Counted from the first letter of the stretch, positions 10,067-21,855 are shown. The stretch: 64,000 bases of DNA from JAXMCI01 sp046349435 (GCA_046349435.1 JAXMCI010000039.1:1-64000); one strand, 5' to 3'. Program-made: numbers and translations. Notes: generated by a model not told the origin, from the sequence alone.

Positions 10067-10876
10067 TTGACCGAGTTCGGGATCGGCATCGTCGGCTGCG
10101 CCGGGCGGATGGGACGCATGCTGGTCGAGACGGTGGCGGCGCGCAGCGACTGCCGGTCGCCGCCGGCAGCGAGCGGCCGGGCAGCCCGGCGATCGGCCAG
10201 GATGTCGGCCGGCTGGCCGGGCTGGAGCCGCTCGGCGTCGCGGTCGTGGACGACCCGCGGGCGCTGTTCGCGGCGGCCGACGCGGTGCTTCGACTTCTCC
10301 TCGCCGGCGGCCAGCGTCGCCAACGCGGCGGCCGCCGCCGACGCCGGCAAGATCCACGTCATCGGCACCACCGGCCTCGGGCCGGAGCACCAGGCGGCGA
10401 TCGCCGCGGCGGCCCGGCGCACCGCGATCGTCCAGGCGCCCAACATGTCGCTCGGCGTCAACCTGCTGCTCGGGCTGGTGCGCGAGGCGGCGAGCCGGCT
10501 CGGCCCCGACTGGGACATCGACATCCTGGAGATGCACCACCGCCACAAGGTCGACGCGCCGTCCGGCACGGCGCTGGCGCTCGGCCGGGCGGCCGCCGCC
10601 GGCCGCGGCGTGGCGCTCGACGCGGTGGCGCGGCGCAGCCGCGACGGGCTGGTCGGCGCCCGGCCGGCGGGCGAGATCGGCTTCGCCACCCTGCGCGGCG
10701 GCGACGTGGTCGGCGACCACCTGGTGATCTTCGCCGCCGAGGGCGAGCGGATCGAGCTCGGCCACCGCGCCGGCAGCCGCCTCGTCTTCGCCCGCGGCGC
10801 GGTCCATGCCGCCCTCTGGGCGCGCGGCCAGCCCCCCGGCCTCTACGGCATGGCCGACGTGCTCGGGCTGGCCTGA
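10067..10876 (+). CDS. dapB: 4-hydroxy-tetrahydrodipicolinate reductase, with two compensating frameshifts
   Basis: DapB reduces 4-hydroxy-tetrahydrodipicolinate with NAD(P)H in lysine/diaminopimelate synthesis. The TTG start at 10067 follows GGGGAGGG. The N-terminus (GIGIVGCAGRMGRML) and C-terminal half (HVIGTTGLGPEHQ, EMHHRHKVDAPSGTAL) are in one frame. Residues about 31-75 are scrambled in this frame but read correctly one frame over (PGSPAIGQDVGRLAGL, ALFAAADAVL). A base is missing near 10157 and one is extra near 10289, so the open frame hides the damage. An essential gene is unlikely to tolerate this, which points to sequence error. Confidence 0.9.
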   Translation: MTEFGIGIVGCAGRMGRMLVETVAARSDCRSPPAASGRAARRSARMSAGWPGWSRSASRSWTTRGRCSRRPTRCFDFSSPAASVANAAAAADAGKIHVIGTTGLGPEHQAAIAAAARRTAIVQAPNMSLGVNLLLGLVREAASRLGPDWDIDILEMHHRHKVDAPSGTALALGRAAAAGRGVALDAVARRSRDGLVGARPAGEIGFATLRGGDVVGDHLVIFAAEGERIELGHRAGSRLVFARGAVHAALWARGQPPGLYGMADVLGLA

Positions 10877-10888
10877 CCCCGCCCGGGA

Positions 10889-11797
10889 CTACGCGCGGGC
10901 CGGCCGCGGCCAGAGCCGCGGCATCGCCACCCCGAGCAGGATGACGACGAGCGCCACCAGCGCGTGCGGCGACGGCGCCTCGTCGAGCAGCAGCACGCCC
11001 CAGGCGACGCCGATCGGCGGCACCAGGAAGTTGACGAAGGACGGGAAGCCGGCGCCGCAGCGGGCCAGCAGCCGGAAGAAGACGAGATAGCCGCCGGCGG
11101 TGCCGACCACGGCCAGCGCCAGCAGGGCGAGCAGCGAGCCGCGGCTGGCCGGCACCGTCCAGGGCCGGTCCAGCACCAGCGCCAGGGGCACCAGCATGGC
11201 GGCGCCGCAGATCAGCGCCATGGCGCCGAGCCGCTCCGGCCCGAGCGAGGACAGCCGCCGGCCGAGATTGCCGGCGAGCGCATAGCACAGGGTCGAGCCG
11301 AGCACCGCGAGCTGCCCCGCCAGCCCGCTGCCGAGCCCGGCGAGCGCCGCCGGCCCGACCAGCAGCAGGATGCCGGCGAGCCCGAGCGCCACCCCGGCCA
11401 CCCGGCCGGCATCGAGCCGCTCGTCCGGCTGCAGCAGGTGAGCGAGCAGCACCGTGCCGAGCGGGACCACCGCCATCAGGATGGCGGTGAGGCCGCTGTC
11501 GATGCGCGTCTCGCCCCAGCTGAGCAGCACGAAGGGTACCGCCAGCCCGGCCAGGGCGAGGCCGGCGGCGCCGCGCCAGGCGGCGGCATCGGCCGGCAGC
11601 GCGATGCCGCGGGCCCGGGCCGCCAGCCACAGCAGGGCGGCGCCCAGGGCCAGCCGGCCGGCGGCGACGCTGAGCGGCGGCACGGTGGCGACCGCCAGCT
11701 TGATGAACAGGAAGGAGGAGCCCCAGAGCAGCGCCAGCAGCCCGAGCAGCAGATAGTCGAGCGCCTGCGGCCGGGCCGCGTGCCCGGCCGCCGCCAT
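10889..11797 (-). CDS. EamA/DMT-family transporter
   Basis: 302 residues with ten hydrophobic segments arranged as two EamA repeats (first about 15-145, second about 160-295); LWGSSFLFIK in the first helix is typical. DMT transporters export metabolites such as amino acids; the substrate is not predictable. It lies 4 bases after the DUF2244 gene on the same strand and is probably cotranscribed. It converges with dapB. Confidence 0.82.
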   Translation of the reverse strand: MAAAGHAARPQALDYLLLGLLALLWGSSFLFIKLAVATVPPLSVAAGRLALGAALLWLAARARGIALPADAAAWRGAAGLALAGLAVPFVLLSWGETRIDSGLTAILMAVVPLGTVLLAHLLQPDERLDAGRVAGVALGLAGILLLVGPAALAGLGSGLAGQLAVLGSTLCYALAGNLGRRLSSLGPERLGAMALICGAAMLVPLALVLDRPWTVPASRGSLLALLALAVVGTAGGYLVFFRLLARCGAGFPSFVNFLVPPIGVAWGVLLLDEAPSPHALVALVVILLGVAMPRLWPRPARA

Positions 11798-11801
11798 CGC
11801 C

Positions 11802-12302
11802 TCAGCCGTTGCGCTGCGAGGCGAGCGCCTGGCGAAGCGCGCGGGCGAAGTCGAGCCGCTCGTCGGGCGACAGGAAGCTGCCGACCACCAGCGAGCGGCC
11901 GTGGCTGCTCAGGGTCAGCGGGCTGTCGGGCTGCGGCGGCTCGGCCAGGTTGACCCGCAGCCAGTAGGGCTGGAAGCTCCAGCGCCGCACCTCGCCCCAG
12001 TGGAAATGGCGCTCGACCGTCAGCATCCCCTCGGTCAGGCGCACCCGCTCGAAGGTGCGGGCGCGCCGGTAGTTCAGCCGGAACAACACGTAGAACAGCA
12101 GCACCTCGAGGCCGCAGAAGCCGCTGACCGGCCAGGCGCCGATGGTCATGAAGGCGACCGCGTTGACGAGCGCGACCAGCGCCACCAATCCCATCAGCAC
12201 GGCGAAGCCGGCCGACGGCAGGCTGCGCCGCGGCTGCAGCACGGCATCGAACAGCGGTGGCCCGTCCTCCGCGACGGCCGGCATGGCGGCGGGTGGGTTC
12301 AT
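11802..12302 (-). CDS. DUF2244 membrane protein
   Basis: 166 residues with an N-terminal RRSLPSAGF motif, two membrane helices (about 30-75) and a soluble C-terminal domain with ERVRLTEGMLTVERH and WLRVNL, the DUF2244 pattern. Function unknown; members commonly lie beside nth in alphaproteobacteria, as here. The ATG at 12302 lies only 8 bases after a strong -10, so the mRNA may be leaderless. Confidence 0.8.
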   Translation of the reverse strand: MNPPAAMPAVAEDGPPLFDAVLQPRRSLPSAGFAVLMGLVALVALVNAVAFMTIGAWPVSGFCGLEVLLFYVLFRLNYRRARTFERVRLTEGMLTVERHFHWGEVRRWSFQPYWLRVNLAEPPQPDSPLTLSSHGRSLVVGSFLSPDERLDFARALRQALASQRNG

Positions 12303-12310
12303 CACCGCCC

Positions 12311-12339
12311 TATATAGAGGCCACCGCAGGGGCGGCCAA
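12311..12339 (-). promoter_or_regulatory. candidate sigma-70 promoter of the DUF2244 gene
   Basis: On the minus strand TTGGCC (12334-12339), a 17-base spacer, then TATATA (12311-12316). The predicted +1 is at or within 2 bases of the ATG at 12302. The promoter lies in the 84-base gap shared with divergent nth. Confidence 0.55.
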
Positions 12340-12386
12340 GGCGATTGCGGCAGGCGTGGCCGGCCGATTCCCGCTAGTGTGGCGCC

Positions 12387-13079
12387 ATGAGCCGCACCTT
12401 CACCAAGGCCGAGGCTGCCGCGTTCTTCGACCGCCTCGCCGCCGCCGATCCGGCGCCGCGCGGCGAGCTCGCCTTCGTCAATCCGTTCACGCTGCTGGTC
12501 GCCGTGGTGCTGTCGGCGCAGGCGACCGACGCCGGCGTCAACAAGGCGACGCCGGCCCTGTTCGCGGCCGCCGACACGCCGGCCCGGATGCTGGCGCTCG
12601 GCGAGGAACGGGTGCGCGACTACATCAAGACGATCGGCCTGTTCAACACCAAGGCGCGCAACGTCATCAGGCTCAGCGAGATCCTGGTGCGCGAGCATGG
12701 CGGAGAGGTGCCGCGCGACCGCGACCAGCTCGAGCGCCTGCCGGGTGTCGGGCGCAAGACCGCCAACGTCGTGCTCAACACCGCCTTCGGCGAGCCGACC
12801 ATCGCCGTCGACACCCACATCTTCCGCGTCGGCAACCGCACCGGGCTGGCGCCCGGCCGCACCCCGCTCGAGGTCGAGCGGCGGCTGGAGGCGATCACCC
12901 CGCCGGCGCGCAAGCTGCACGCCCATCACTGGCTGATCCTGCATGGCCGCTACGTCTGCAAGGCCCGCCGCCCGGACTGCCCGACCTGCGTCGTCGAGGA
13001 TCTCTGCCGCTTCAAGGGCAAGACCGTGCTGACGCCGCCCGCCGCAAGCGCCCCGGAGGGCCGCAAGCGCCGGCGCTGA
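12387..13079 (+). CDS. nth: endonuclease III (DNA glycosylase/AP lyase)
   Basis: Removes oxidised pyrimidines and cuts the abasic site in base-excision repair. The helix-hairpin-helix LPGVGRKTANVV holds the catalytic Lys (about K124), with the catalytic Asp about D142 in VDTHIFRV. The 4Fe-4S loop is C-x6-C-x2-C-x5-C (CKARRPDC, CVVEDLC). Length is 230 residues, with a short basic tail (GRKRRR) beyond the cluster. Confidence 0.96.
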   Translation: MSRTFTKAEAAAFFDRLAAADPAPRGELAFVNPFTLLVAVVLSAQATDAGVNKATPALFAAADTPARMLALGEERVRDYIKTIGLFNTKARNVIRLSEILVREHGGEVPRDRDQLERLPGVGRKTANVVLNTAFGEPTIAVDTHIFRVGNRTGLAPGRTPLEVERRLEAITPPARKLHAHHWLILHGRYVCKARRPDCPTCVVEDLCRFKGKTVLTPPAASAPEGRKRRR

Positions 13080-13112
13080 CGGCAGAGAGAGTGGCGAAGG
13101 CGGCGCCGCGGG

Positions 13113-13132
13113 CCGCGCCTCAGGAGGCGCGG
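13113..13132. terminator. hairpin between convergent nth and lipoprotein genes
   Basis: CCGCGCCT (13113-13120), loop CAGG, AGGCGCGG (13125-13132): a perfect 8-bp stem that overlaps the lipoprotein stop codon. There is no T-run on either side, so it is at best a weak bidirectional stop. Confidence 0.35.
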
Positions 13133-13524
13133 GTGCTGCGGTCGCGCGAGGCCAGCACGGAATCGACGCAGGCCGGCGCGGCCGCCGCCCGGGCGGTGCC
13201 GTCGCGCGCCTCGAGATAGTGCAGGCGCATGCCGTCCTTGTCCTGGTAGAGGAACAGATCGAGCACGCAGCCATGGCTGCGATATTGCCAGATCTCGGCC
13301 GGGGCGTCGGTCCGCACCAGCCCCGGCTGGCCGAACATGCCCTGCAGCCGCCCGGCGTCGAGCCCGATCAGCCGGCCCGTCTCATCGGCCGAGCCTGCCT
13401 CGCTGACCGTGACGGCCGGAGCCGTGGCCGGCGCCGCACATCCAGCCAGCGGCGCCGTCATCAGCGCACCGGCTGCCAACCACACACCGCGGGCGGCCTT
13501 GCCGCCCGCACCGCGTCGCGTCAT
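13120..13524 (-). CDS. small lipoprotein
   Basis: 134 residues. A signal sequence ends in the lipobox LAGC (ALMTAPLAGC), so the protein should be lipidated on Cys and held in an envelope membrane. The mature part has a conserved-looking LDAGRLQGMFGQPGLVR segment, then EIWQY and CVLDLFLY, a pattern seen in small alphaproteobacterial lipoproteins of unknown role. ATG 13524 is chosen because upstream in-frame starts encode only Arg/Pro-rich sequence from a repeat region. It follows bactofilin on the same strand. Confidence 0.75.
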   Translation of the reverse strand: MTRRGAGGKAARGVWLAAGALMTAPLAGCAAPATAPAVTVSEAGSADETGRLIGLDAGRLQGMFGQPGLVRTDAPAEIWQYRSHGCVLDLFLYQDKDGMRLHYLEARDGTARAAAAPACVDSVLASRDRSTRAS

Positions 13525-13570
13525 CTCGCATCCGACGGCCTTTTTTTCTCGGCCGCCGGCCTTCTTCCCG

Positions 13571-13642
13571 GTTCGCCGCCTCGGCGGCGTCGCTTTGGTT
13601 CGCCGCCTCGGCGGCGTCGTTCTAGTTCGCCGCCTCGACCGC
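13571..13642. repeat. 27-bp tandem repeat at the 3' end of the bactofilin gene
   Basis: An 18-base core (GTTCGCCGCCTCGGCGGC) recurs at 13571 and 13598, with a close copy at 13625. The spacers are 9 bases: GTCGCTTTG, then GTCGTTCTA. Read on the minus strand the unit is nine codons in the bactofilin frame. The copy nearest the gene carries TAG where the next copy carries CAA (Gln), which sets the bactofilin stop. Confidence 0.85.
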
Positions 13643-14293
13643 GCCGTTGCTGCGCGCCCGGCCCATCGACTCGCCCTGGTAGCCCTGGTCGACATCGTCG
13701 ATCAGCTCGACGGTGCCGGACAGGATGCCGCCGCGCTCGATCTCGAGCTGGCCGTAGCGGATGTTGCCGATCACCCGGCCGGTGCTGTGCACGACGAGCC
13801 GGTGCTTGACCGTGATGTCGCCCTCGAAGCGGCCGCTGATCTCGGCCGAGTCGATCTGCACCGAGCCCTTGAACAGGCCGGATTCGGCGATCTCGATGCT
13901 GCGGCTGTCGGCCAGCGTCGCCTCGACCCGGCCCTCGACGACGAGGCGGTCGCAGGCGCGGATCTCGCCGGTCAGCACGATGCCGCGGCCGACGATGAGC
14001 TTCTTGGCCTCGCCTTCGCCGGCGCGCGGCTCGCGCACGTCGGAGCGGAGCTCGGCGCGAGGCTCAGGACGGACGTCGGTGCGCGGCGGCTCGGGGCGGA
14101 CCTCGGCCCGGCGGGCCGGCGTCGCAGCCACGTCGGGCAGGCGGCGGGGCGCGTCGGACAGCCCGGGACGGCCGGCAGCCAGCGGCTCGGGCCGCGGCGT
14201 GTAGGTGCGCGGCGCCGGCGCGTCGGCGGCGGAGTCGCGGCCACTGGTCTCGTTCTTGCTCATGTCCTCGCTGTCTTTCTTCTTGCCGAACAT
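13622..14293 (-). CDS. bactofilin (polymer-forming cytoskeletal protein)
   Basis: Bactofilins form nucleotide-free filaments under the inner membrane and organise peptidoglycan or stalk synthesis. The 223-residue protein has a basic and Pro/Arg-rich N-terminal tail (MFGKKKD to about 95) and a beta-helical core (about 97-205) with KLIVGRGIVLTGEI, VEGRVEATL, GLFKGSVQI and RFEGDITVK, one rung per turn. The start has AAAGGGG upstream. The stop is an amber codon inside a tandem repeat whose other copies stay open in frame (see findings). Confidence 0.92.
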   Translation of the reverse strand: MFGKKKDSEDMSKNETSGRDSAADAPAPRTYTPRPEPLAAGRPGLSDAPRRLPDVAATPARRAEVRPEPPRTDVRPEPRAELRSDVREPRAGEGEAKKLIVGRGIVLTGEIRACDRLVVEGRVEATLADSRSIEIAESGLFKGSVQIDSAEISGRFEGDITVKHRLVVHSTGRVIGNIRYGQLEIERGGILSGTVELIDDVDQGYQGESMGRARSNGAVEAAN

Positions 14294-14379
14294 ATCCCCT
14301 TTCCTTCCCCCAAGCCCGGTCGGGCGGTTGCCGGACCCGGGCCGGGTCCCGGCTCACGCCGTCGCCGGCCGAGCCTCTC

Positions 14380-15120
14380 TCAGCGGTTCCGGACCGGCAC
14401 CGCCGGGGCGCCGCCGCGGCGGCGCCAAGCCTCGAGCAGGTGCACCATGAAGGCGGTGGCGATGATGGGGGCGATCAGGTTGACGATCGGCACCGTCAAC
14501 AGGAACGCGATCACGACTCCGGCCAGGAAGGCCCGTCCCCCATATGCCTGCCGCAGGCTTCGCACCTGCCGCTGGTCGAGGCGCCGCAGCGCCACCAGCT
14601 CGAAATACTCGCGACCCAGAAGATAGCCGTTCAATCCATAGAATACAAAGAGATAAAGAGGGGGCACGACGAGCGCGGCGAGATAGAGCGGCAGCGCGGC
14701 GAGGTTGAGGGCGAGGACGACGAGCGCGAAGCGCAGCCCGCCCAGCGCCTGCTCGGCCAGCGGCTGGCGGCGCGCCGGCGGCAGTCCCGGATAGTGCCGC
14801 CGCTCGACCGCGTCGGCGACGCTGTCGAGGAAGAAGCTGACCACCAGCGAGGCGGCGGCGGGGAAGAGCAGCCAGGCGATGACCAGCGTGGCGGCGTCGG
14901 CGAGCACCGTCAGCACCCAGTCGAGCCAGCCGATCGACAGCAGCCGGATCTCGCCCAGCACCACCCAGACGCCCGCCACCAGCACGGCGACGAGCGCGAG
15001 CGAGATCAGCAGGGTGAGCCAGATCGGCCGCCGCAGCCGGGGGTCGGCGAGCTGCCCGACCGCCTTGCCGAGGGCGTCCAGCATCAGCATGGCGGCAGGC
15101 GGCAGGCGGGCAAGCGTCAC
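14380..15120 (-). CDS. EI24-domain (CysZ-like) membrane protein
   Basis: 246 residues with about five hydrophobic segments and the EI24/CysZ pattern: AVADAVERRHYPG-like loop (here SVADAVERRHYPGLP), FYGLNGYLLGREYFELVALRR and a final APIIATAFMVHL helix. CysZ in gammaproteobacteria imports sulfate; in alphaproteobacteria the role is untested and no cysteine gene is nearby. It is upstream of bactofilin on the same strand with an 86-base gap. Confidence 0.8.
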   Translation of the reverse strand: MTLARLPPAAMLMLDALGKAVGQLADPRLRRPIWLTLLISLALVAVLVAGVWVVLGEIRLLSIGWLDWVLTVLADAATLVIAWLLFPAAASLVVSFFLDSVADAVERRHYPGLPPARRQPLAEQALGGLRFALVVLALNLAALPLYLAALVVPPLYLFVFYGLNGYLLGREYFELVALRRLDQRQVRSLRQAYGGRAFLAGVVIAFLLTVPIVNLIAPIIATAFMVHLLEAWRRRGGAPAVPVRNR

Positions 15121-15213
15121 TCCGGGGCCGGACGGCGCGGATCTAAGCCACCGGGGCGGGGCTGTCGACCCTCTTTTCGCGCGGCCCTCTTTTCGCGAGT
15201 CGTGCCGCGTCGC

Positions 15214-15241
15214 TTGTGCGGCAACCGCCGCTGGCTATACT
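15214..15241 (+). promoter_or_regulatory. candidate sigma-70 promoter of the adenosine kinase gene
   Basis: TTGTGC (15214-15219), 16-base spacer, TATACT (15236-15241). The predicted start near 15248 leaves a leader of about 56 bases before the ATG at 15304. Confidence 0.55.
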
Positions 15242-15303
15242 CCGGCGCCCCGCGGCCACCGCGCTCCGGGGCGCCTTGCCCATTGCAGCGGACATCCGGA
15301 TCC

Positions 15304-16293
15304 ATGAGCGAACGGCTCGATGTTGTCGGCATCGGCAACGCCATCGTCGACGTGCTGAGCCACGCCGAGGAGGCGTTCCTGGTGCGCCACGGCCTCGCCA
15401 AGGGGACGATGACGCTGATCGACGCCGCCCGGGCCGACCAGCTCTACGCCGCGATGGGCGGCGCCGTCGAGGCGTCGGGCGGCTCGGCCGCCAACACCAT
15501 GGCCGGCATCGCCTCGCTGGGCGGCACCGGCGCCTTCGTCGGCAAGGTCGCCGACGACCAGCTGGGCGCCATCTTCCGCCACGACACGGCGGCGGGCGGC
15601 ATCCGCTTCGAGACGGCGCCCTCGGCCGGCGGCGCGTCGACCGCGCGCTGCCTGATCTTCGTCACCCCCGACGCGCAGCGCACCATGAACACCTATCTCG
15701 GCGCCTGCCTCGAGCTCGGGCCCGAGGATGTCGATCCGGGGCTGGTGGAGCGCGCCCGGGTGACCTATCTGGAGGGCTATCTCTGGGATCCGCCGCGCGC
15801 CAAGGAGGCCTTCCTCAAGGCGGCGGCGATCGCGCATGCCGCCGGCAACCAGGTGTCCCTGACGCTCTCCGACCCGTTCTGCGTCGACCGCCACCGGGCG
15901 GAGTTCCGCCAGCTGGTCGAGCAGCATGTCGACATCCTGTTCGCCAACGAGGCCGAGATCTGCTCGCTCTGGGAGGTCGACGACTTCGACGCCGCGCTGC
16001 AGGCGACTCGCGGCAAGTGCGCCGTGGCGGCGCTGACCCGCAGCGCCCAGGGCTCGCTGATCCTGGCCGGCGACGAGGTGCACGTGATCGACGCCGCGCC
16101 GGTCGCCCGCGTGCTCGACACCACCGGCGCCGGCGACCAGTACGCCGCCGGCTTCCTCTACGGCTACTGCGCCGGGCTCGACCTCGCCCGCTGCGGCCGC
16201 ATCGCCGGGCTGGCGGCGGCCGAGGTGATCGAGCATTACGGCGCCCGCCCCGAAACGCCGCTCCGCGACCTCGTGCGCGCCCGGCTTGGATAG
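15304..16293 (+). CDS. adenosine kinase (PfkB family)
   Basis: A ribokinase-like enzyme that phosphorylates adenosine to AMP. N-terminal IGNAIVDVLSH and SGGSAANTMAGIA are typical of the alphaproteobacterial adenosine kinase group. The C-terminal PfkB signature DTTGAGDQYAAGF carries the anion hole and the catalytic Asp. 329 residues. It lies 13 bases upstream of typA and probably shares its transcript. Confidence 0.88.
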   Translation: MSERLDVVGIGNAIVDVLSHAEEAFLVRHGLAKGTMTLIDAARADQLYAAMGGAVEASGGSAANTMAGIASLGGTGAFVGKVADDQLGAIFRHDTAAGGIRFETAPSAGGASTARCLIFVTPDAQRTMNTYLGACLELGPEDVDPGLVERARVTYLEGYLWDPPRAKEAFLKAAAIAHAAGNQVSLTLSDPFCVDRHRAEFRQLVEQHVDILFANEAEICSLWEVDDFDAALQATRGKCAVAALTRSAQGSLILAGDEVHVIDAAPVARVLDTTGAGDQYAAGFLYGYCAGLDLARCGRIAGLAAAEVIEHYGARPETPLRDLVRARLG

Positions 16294-16306
16294 ATCCACA
16301 GGAACC

Positions 16307-18139
<1,833 letters not shown>

Positions 18140-18142
18140 CGG

Positions 18143-19696
<1,554 letters not shown>

Positions 19697-19713
19697 GGCA
19701 AGGAGGCGAGGCG

Positions 19714-20262
19714 ATGGACATCAGCAAGATCCCGGTCGGCCGCAACCCGCCCTGGGACATCAACGCGATCATCGAGATCCCGCTCGGCGGCGAGCCGGTC
19801 AAGTACGAGCTCGACAAGGAATCGGGCGCGATGTTCGTCGACCGCTTCCTGCACACCGCGATGTTCTACCCGGCCAATTACGGCTTCATCCCGCACACGC
19901 TGTCGGAGGACGGCGATCCCTGCGACGTCATGGTGGTCGGCCCGACCAAGGTGGTGCCGGGGGCGGTGATCCGCTCGCGCCCGATCGGCGCGCTGATCAT
20001 GGAGGACGAGGCCGGGCTCGACGAGAAGATCCTGGCGGTGCCGGTCGACGAGCTGCACCCCTTCCACCGCAAGATCGTCTCCTACCGCCAGCTGCCCGAC
20101 ATCCTGATCGAGCAGATCGGCCACTTCTTCACCCACTACAAGGACCTGGAGAAGGGCAAGTGGGCGCGCGTCGCGCGCTGGGCCGAGCCGGAGGAGGCGC
20201 AGCGCCTGATCCTCGAATCGATCGAGCGCGCCCGCACCGGCCGGACGGCGCCGCCCGGATGA
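19714..20262 (+). CDS. ppa: inorganic pyrophosphatase (family I)
   Basis: Hydrolyses pyrophosphate and so pulls biosynthetic reactions forward. The metal-binding signature EDGDPCDVMV is present, with KYELDKESG and FYPANYGFIPHT, all typical of family I. 182 residues. The start ATG has an excellent AGGAGG site (19701-19706). It sits 17 bases after ampG. Confidence 0.97.
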   Translation: MDISKIPVGRNPPWDINAIIEIPLGGEPVKYELDKESGAMFVDRFLHTAMFYPANYGFIPHTLSEDGDPCDVMVVGPTKVVPGAVIRSRPIGALIMEDEAGLDEKILAVPVDELHPFHRKIVSYRQLPDILIEQIGHFFTHYKDLEKGKWARVARWAEPEEAQRLILESIERARTGRTAPPG

Positions 20263-20272
20263 GCGCCCGGTC

Positions 20273-20800
20273 ATGAGCGCGCCGGCCGATCCGCGGCAGC
20301 GCTGCGAGGTCGTCGAGGGCGACATCACCCGGCTCGCCGTCGACGCCATCGTCAACGCCGCCAACCGCGCCCTCGAGCCGGGCGGCGGGGTCTGCGGCGC
20401 CATCCACCGCGCCGCCGGGCCGGAGCTGGCGCGCGCCTGCCGCGCCGTCGCCCCCTGCCCGACCGGCGAGGCGCGCCTCACCCCCGGCTTCCGCCTGCCC
20501 GCCCGCCACGTCATCCACGCCGTCGGCCCGGTCTGGCAGGGCGGCGGCGCGGGCGAGGAGGCGGCGCTCGCCGCCTGCTACCGCAACAGCCTGAAGCTGG
20601 CCGCCGAGCACGATCTCGCCAGCATCGCCTTCCCGGCGATCTCGACCGGCATCTACGGCTTCCCCGCCGAGCGCGCCACGGCGATCGCCGTCGCCACCGT
20701 CGCCGAGGTCCTCGCCGCGACGCCGTCGATCGAGCGCGTCGTCTTCGCCTGCTTCGACGCCGCCACGGCCGCGCGCTACCGCGCCGCGCTCGCTCGATGA
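20273..20800 (+). CDS. macrodomain protein (O-acetyl-ADP-ribose deacetylase-like)
   Basis: A MacroD/YmdB-type macrodomain of 175 residues: GDITRLAVDAIVNAANRALEPGGGVCG (key residues only: IVNAAN for ADP-ribose binding, GGGVCGAIHRAAG for the catalytic loop), HVIHAVGPVW and the second loop FPAISTGIYGFP. Such enzymes remove O-acetyl-ADP-ribose or mono-ADP-ribose. The start lies 10 bases after ppa, at the end of a probable typA-ampG-ppa unit. Confidence 0.92.
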   Translation: MSAPADPRQRCEVVEGDITRLAVDAIVNAANRALEPGGGVCGAIHRAAGPELARACRAVAPCPTGEARLTPGFRLPARHVIHAVGPVWQGGGAGEEAALAACYRNSLKLAAEHDLASIAFPAISTGIYGFPAERATAIAVATVAEVLAATPSIERVVFACFDAATAARYRAALAR

Positions 20801-20834
20801 GCATCGTGGCTGCGGCGAGGCAGCAAGATTGGCA

Positions 20835-20901
20835 CGCGGAGCCGCGGAGGCCGCGGAGGGCTCGATGCCAAGCGCCGCGTCCTCTTCTCCGCGGCTCCGC
20901 G
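20835..20901. repeat. 15-bp inverted repeat between macrodomain gene and ldcA
   Basis: CGCGGAGCCGCGGAG (20835-20849) and its exact reverse complement (20887-20901) flank a 37-base loop. Further CCGCGGAG and GCCTCCGCG copies lie beside the arms. This resembles common dispersed intergenic palindromes of proteobacteria and may end the upstream transcript; there is no T-tract. Confidence 0.7.
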
Positions 20902-20948
20902 CCTCCGCGTGAACCCTTGCTGAATTCGCCGCGAGCGTAGGCCGTCGG

Positions 20949-21848
20949 ATGCTGTCGCCGCTGCCGCCGGGCACCCGGATCCGGCTGGTCGAGCCGGCCT
21001 ATGCGCTGGACCCGGCGCAGGCCGCCGCGGCGGTGACGCTGCTGCGCGAGCACGGGCTGCCGGTCGAGGATCCGGCGCCGCCGCCGCCGCGCTGCGGCCG
21101 GCTGGGCGCCGACGACGCGGCGCGGGCGGCGATGCTGAACGACGCCTTCGCCGATCCCGCGGTCGGCGCGCTGCTGGTCGGCCAGGGCGGCTATGGCTGC
21201 ACCCGGCTGCTCGGCCGGCTCGATCGCGGGCTGATCGGCCGCAACCCGAAGCCGCTGATCGGCTTCTCCGACGTGACGGCTCTCCTCGTCGCGCTGCTGC
21301 CGCAGCTCGGGCCGCGGGCGGTGCACGGGCCGACCGCGCGCACCCTGCTGCAGGAGGCCGACGCCGACAGCCGCGCCGCCTTCCTCGCCGTGCTGCGCGG
21401 CGACCGGCCGGCCTACCAGGCGGTGCTGGAGCGGGCCGCCGCGCGCGTCCGCGTCGTCCGCCCCGGCAGCGCCGCCGGGCCGCTGGTCGGCGGCAACCTC
21501 TCGCTGCTGGCCGCGCTCGCCGGCACGCCGGACGCGCCGGCGGCGGGCGGCCGCATCCTCTTCCTCGAGGACTGGAACGAGCCGCATTACCGCTTCGACC
21601 GCATGCTGACGCAGCTGGGGCAGGCCGGGCTGCTCGACGGCATCGCCGGGCTGGTGCTGGGCGAGCTGGTCGGGGTGAGCCGGGTCGGCGAGGACATCGC
21701 CGAGAGCCTGGAGGAGCGCCTGCTGGCGCTGGCGCCGCCGGGGATTCCGATCCTCGCCGGCTATCCCTGCGGCCACGGCACGGCCAACCTGGCGATGCTG
21801 CTGGGCGCGCCCTACCGCATCGACGGGGCGCGGCTGCTGCTCGCCTGA
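20949..21848 (+). CDS. ldcA: LD-carboxypeptidase (S66 family)
   Basis: Cuts the D-Ala from murein tetrapeptides in the cytoplasm, making tripeptide for reuse. The S66 triad is visible: Ser107 in IGFSDVT, Glu207 in FLEDWNE, His276 in YPCGHGTAN. 299 residues, normal length, no signal peptide. With ampG upstream it forms a small peptidoglycan-recycling group. It converges with phoB, 7 bases apart. Confidence 0.92.
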   Translation: MLSPLPPGTRIRLVEPAYALDPAQAAAAVTLLREHGLPVEDPAPPPPRCGRLGADDAARAAMLNDAFADPAVGALLVGQGGYGCTRLLGRLDRGLIGRNPKPLIGFSDVTALLVALLPQLGPRAVHGPTARTLLQEADADSRAAFLAVLRGDRPAYQAVLERAAARVRVVRPGSAAGPLVGGNLSLLAALAGTPDAPAAGGRILFLEDWNEPHYRFDRMLTQLGQAGLLDGIAGLVLGELVGVSRVGEDIAESLEERLLALAPPGIPILAGYPCGHGTANLAMLLGAPYRIDGARLLLA

Positions 21849-21855
21849 GCGCCGC

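Noticed and set aside
13571..13642. CRISPR array
   Set aside because: Only three 27-base tandem copies with 9-base differing parts, in frame with a gene; no spacers and no cas genes.
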